Assembly: GCA_018650795.1 (NCBI GenBank)
Contig: JABIFG010000329.1
Location: 1 to 35,182 of the forward strand
DNA: 35,182 nucleotides
Origin: Fidelibacterota bacterium
Lineage (GTDB): Bacteria > Fidelibacterota > UBA8477 > JABMPR01
Direction: 5' to 3'
The notes beneath the pieces were generated by a model. That model was not told the DNA's origin, did no database searches, and saw only the letters and a list, made by a program, of their open reading frames with translations. Position numbers and translations under genes: made by a program. Positions 33,231 through 35,182 of this stretch are shown here, piece after piece; the first letter of the stretch is position 1, and every line of letters starts with the position of its first letter.

Positions 33231-34463
33231 TTGGCAAAACATAAACAGGAAAAATCTTGTTCTTTTTGTGGTAGACCCCAAGAGGAAACAGGCCTGCTGA
33301 TTGCCGGTCCTACGGGTTCAAATATTTGTGGACGTTGTATTGATCATGCACAGCAGATTGTTAAAGATGAAAATCCTGAGCCGGATACTTCTTTCAGTTT
33401 ATTCAATTCTCTTGATGATATACCAAAACCGATTGAAATTAAATCACACCTCGACGCTTATGTGATTGGACAGGAGCAGGCCAAACGTGCTGTTTCGGTG
33501 GCCGTGTATAATCATTACAAACGCATCATGGTACAGAGTGATGTTCAAGACATTGACCTGGAGAAGAGCAATATTTTACTCATGGGACCAACTGGTACCG
33601 GTAAAACGCTTTTGGCTCGCGCTCTGGCAACTTTTCTGGATGTACCCTTCGCTATCGCAGATGCCACGGTTCTAACGGAAGCTGGATATGTTGGTGAAGA
33701 TGTTGAGAATATATTGGTCAGATTGCTTCAGTCTGCTGATTATGATGTAGAAGCCACAGAAGCAGGCATTATCTATGTCGATGAGATTGATAAAATATCC
33801 CGTCGCTCTGCCAATGCTTCAATCACGCGTGATGTGTCTGGTGAGGGTGTACAACAGGCCTTATTGAAGATTTTAGAAGGTACCGTAGCCCAGGTCCCGC
33901 CAAAAGGGGGGCGTAAGCATCCCGAACAGCCTCTGGTTTCGATCAATACTAAAAATATTCTGTTCATTGTAGGTGGGGCTTTTGAGGGCATTCAAGAAAT
34001 AATCGCTCGTCGCCGCAAAAAGACTCTATTGGGATTTTCTACTTTTGACGAAGAGGAATCGAGACTCAAAGGGGCTGATCTTCTACAGGTGGTTGAACCT
34101 GAAGATTTGCTTCAGTATGGGCTTATCCCTGAGCTTATTGGGCGTTTGCCTGTGGTAGCGGCTCTGGAAGAACTTTCGCGGGAAGCTCTGCATTCCATAC
34201 TACTGGTACCACGTAATGCACTGATCAAGCAGTATCATAAAATGTTTGAACTTGAGGGGGTCGAGCTGGTCGTTGAGGAAAAGGCTCTTGATGCGATTAT
34301 TGATGAAGCTCAAAAATACGGTACAGGTGCCCGGGCTTTGCGGCGATCCATGGAGAAAGTGATGCAGGATATAATGTTTGAACTCCCTGACTGGGACTCT
34401 ATTAAAAAATGCGTTATCACAAGAGCTGTCGTCACTGATGGAAAGAAACCCCGGCTAAGCTAA
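33231..34463 (+). CDS. clpX: ATP-dependent Clp protease ATP-binding subunit ClpX
   Basis: This AAA+ unfoldase feeds ClpP and has 410 residues. A zinc finger comes first (C10, C13, C33, C36). Then come Walker A GPTGTGKT (119-126), pore loop GYVGED, Walker [25 protein letters not shown], the RKH-type loop [10 protein letters not shown], and an LGF tripeptide ([10 protein letters not shown]) at the ClpP-binding loop, where IGF is usual. The C-terminal arginine region is [15 protein letters not shown]. The start is TTG four bases after clpP, with GAGG about eight bases upstream inside the clpP end. Co-expression with the Asn-variant ClpP makes a functional ClpXP plausible. Confidence 0.97.
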   Translation: MAKHKQEKSCSFCGRPQEETGLLIAGPTGSNICGRCIDHAQQIVKDENPEPDTSFSLFNSLDDIPKPIEIKSHLDAYVIGQEQAKRAVSVAVYNHYKRIMVQSDVQDIDLEKSNILLMGPTGTGKTLLARALATFLDVPFAIADATVLTEAGYVGEDVENILVRLLQSADYDVEATEAGIIYVDEIDKISRRSANASITRDVSGEGVQQALLKILEGTVAQVPPKGGRKHPEQPLVSINTKNILFIVGGAFEGIQEIIARRRKKTLLGFSTFDEEESRLKGADLLQVVEPEDLLQYGLIPELIGRLPVVAALEELSREALHSILLVPRNALIKQYHKMFELEGVELVVEEKALDAIIDEAQKYGTGARALRRSMEKVMQDIMFELPDWDSIKKCVITRAVVTDGKKPRLS

Positions 34464-34501
34464 TACTGTATTGGATAGTGTTTCGTAGTCAGGAGCCAAT
34501 A

Positions 34502-34529
34502 AAAAAGGGGCTGTTGCCAGTCTCTTTTT
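34502..34529 (+). terminator. Terminator after the tig-clpP-clpX operon
   Basis: AAAAAGGGGCT pairs over eleven positions with AGTCTCTTTTT (two G-T wobbles), with a 6-base loop. The 3' arm itself supplies the T-tract. It lies 39 bases after the clpX stop. Confidence 0.75.
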
Positions 34530-35082
34530 AAAGTGTATTCGAGGCATAGTAGTTTGGTCTTTCGACTAGTTCGGTTCGTATCACGCCTCTAACAATCCCA
34601 CATCAAATTCTCATAATATGATTTGCTTTGCTAAACCTCATTTTGCTACACAACTAGCAAATATTCACTTTATATATTAATGATATGTCACATTTTGTCA
34701 TACCTGCAATTATAGATAAGGTGTACTTCTACCTAAAAAAGTATAGCGTAAAATGTTAAATAACAGTAATCTACACGATGCTATGGATATGCGGATAACC
34801 TGTATTTCATGTTCAATCTGGAGAATGATTATATCATTAAAATATGCTTAGATGCAATTTATTTTAATTAGATAAAACCGCTTTTTTTAGTTTGATACCC
34901 TTTTTGGGGGTGATAGTTTTCGCGACAGTTGATAAGATTTTGGCAAACAAAATTATGAATATTAACCCGTTCACAGAAATCCCAGCTTTATTTGGGGTTC
35001 AAAATTGTGTTTTATGTCACATGAATGTGTTGGTATTCAAACAGGATTTGCAAAATCGTAAAATAACGAAGGAGGATAAAAG
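34530..35082. other. AT-rich intergenic region with a TTTGCTA inverted repeat
   Basis: I see no convincing gene in these 553 bases. An ORF at 34892-35086 lacks a ribosome binding site and would overlap the real downstream start. A perfect inverted repeat TTTGCTA (34642-34648) / TAGCAAA (34655-34661), with another direct TTTGCTA at 34627-34633, could be an operator. The long leader suggests regulated expression of the downstream exported protein. Confidence 0.35.
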
Positions 35083-35182
35083 ATGACAAAAAGGCTACTA
35101 TCATTTGTTACTGTTGTAGCGATACTTTCTTCCATGGTCTTTGGCCAGGTGAGTGGAAAGATCGTCGGAACAGTGTATGATG
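35083..35182 (+). CDS. 5' end of an exported protein, probably with carboxypeptidase-regulatory-like domain
   Basis: Only 33 codons are inside the window. A strong ribosome binding site (AAGGAGG at 35069-35075) precedes the ATG at 35083. The peptide is a signal sequence (MTKRLLSFVTVVAILSSMVFG), probably cleaved before QVSGKIVGTVYD. G-K-I-x-G-T-V-x-D is the first strand of a CarboxypepD_reg-like domain, which usually precedes a TonB-dependent receptor or other outer-membrane protein in FCB bacteria. The gene runs off the right edge. Confidence 0.75.
   Translation, partial: MTKRLLSFVTVVAILSSMVFGQVSGKIVGTVYD

Noticed and set aside
34930-35060. Sigma-54 (-24/-12) promoter candidates around TTGGCAAAC and TTGGTATTC, considered because rpoN is nearby
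   Set aside because: The GG and GC dinucleotides are not at the required 10-base spacing in either candidate.
34892-35086. 64-codon ORF in the AT-rich gap
   Set aside because: No ribosome binding site, a composition like the surrounding noncoding DNA, and overlap with the ribosome binding site and start of the exported-protein gene at 35083.

Overview
The window reads as a chromosomal segment of a Gram-negative bacterium of the FCB superphylum, most like Candidatus Marinimicrobia (Neomarinimicrobiota/SAR406) or Calditrichota. This is inferred from gene content, not from a marker-gene search. The clues are a secreted beta-propeller protein ending in a YPNPFNPTT-type C-terminal sorting/FlgD-like domain, a TonB-dependent receptor with an N-terminal carboxypeptidase-regulatory-like domain, a lipoprotein-type LptC next to LptB and sigma-54, multihaem cytochromes, and frequent TTG/GTG starts. 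Base composition looks mid-40s % GC throughout. I see no phage, transposase, CRISPR, tRNA or rRNA.

Layout. 1-6.7 kb: two large surface or secreted repeat proteins (eight Fn3 repeats plus an FGE-like domain; about 15 SBBP propeller repeats plus a sorting domain) flanking a small DsrE-like gene, with clear intrinsic terminators. 6.8-8.3 kb: an Arg-rich 46-residue ORF whose TAA overlaps the ATG of an M19 dipeptidase lipoprotein. 8.4-9.5 kb: a TerB-like gene coupled to a DUF2652 cyclase-fold gene. 9.6-13.4 kb (minus): an apparent operon for an Rrf2 regulator, an octahaem HAO-like cytochrome, a membrane NapC/NrfH-like multihaem partner, a cupin and a YecH-like metal-binding protein, probably a respiratory or detoxifying nitrogen-oxide module. 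13.5-16.0 kb (minus): an SLC12-like cation-chloride transporter and a small membrane protein. 16.2-18.5 kb: TonB-dependent receptor. 18.8-22.2 kb (minus): cobalamin-dependent methionine synthase. 22.3-25.0 kb: lptC-lptB-rpoN. 25.2-26.9 kb (minus): NodI/NodJ-type ABC exporter. 27.2-28.9 kb: a TrpR-like repressor and TrpB2, separated by a short ORF with a W-T-W core overlapping a terminator-like hairpin. 29.2-31.1 kb: a LOG-family protein and AnmK, convergent. 31.35-34.5 kb: tig-clpP-clpX. The last 100 bases begin another exported protein.

The observations most worth following up are: (i) the candidate tryptophan leader peptide/attenuator between a TrpR-like gene and trpB2; (ii) the HAO-like/NapC-like operon under an Rrf2 regulator, with an unusual CX3CH haem site; (iii) an Asp-to-Asn change at the predicted third catalytic residue of ClpP; (iv) three copies of a small intergenic hairpin with a constant GAGGYTCTCGA core and different complementary arms; and (v) the small basic ORF coupled to the dipeptidase.
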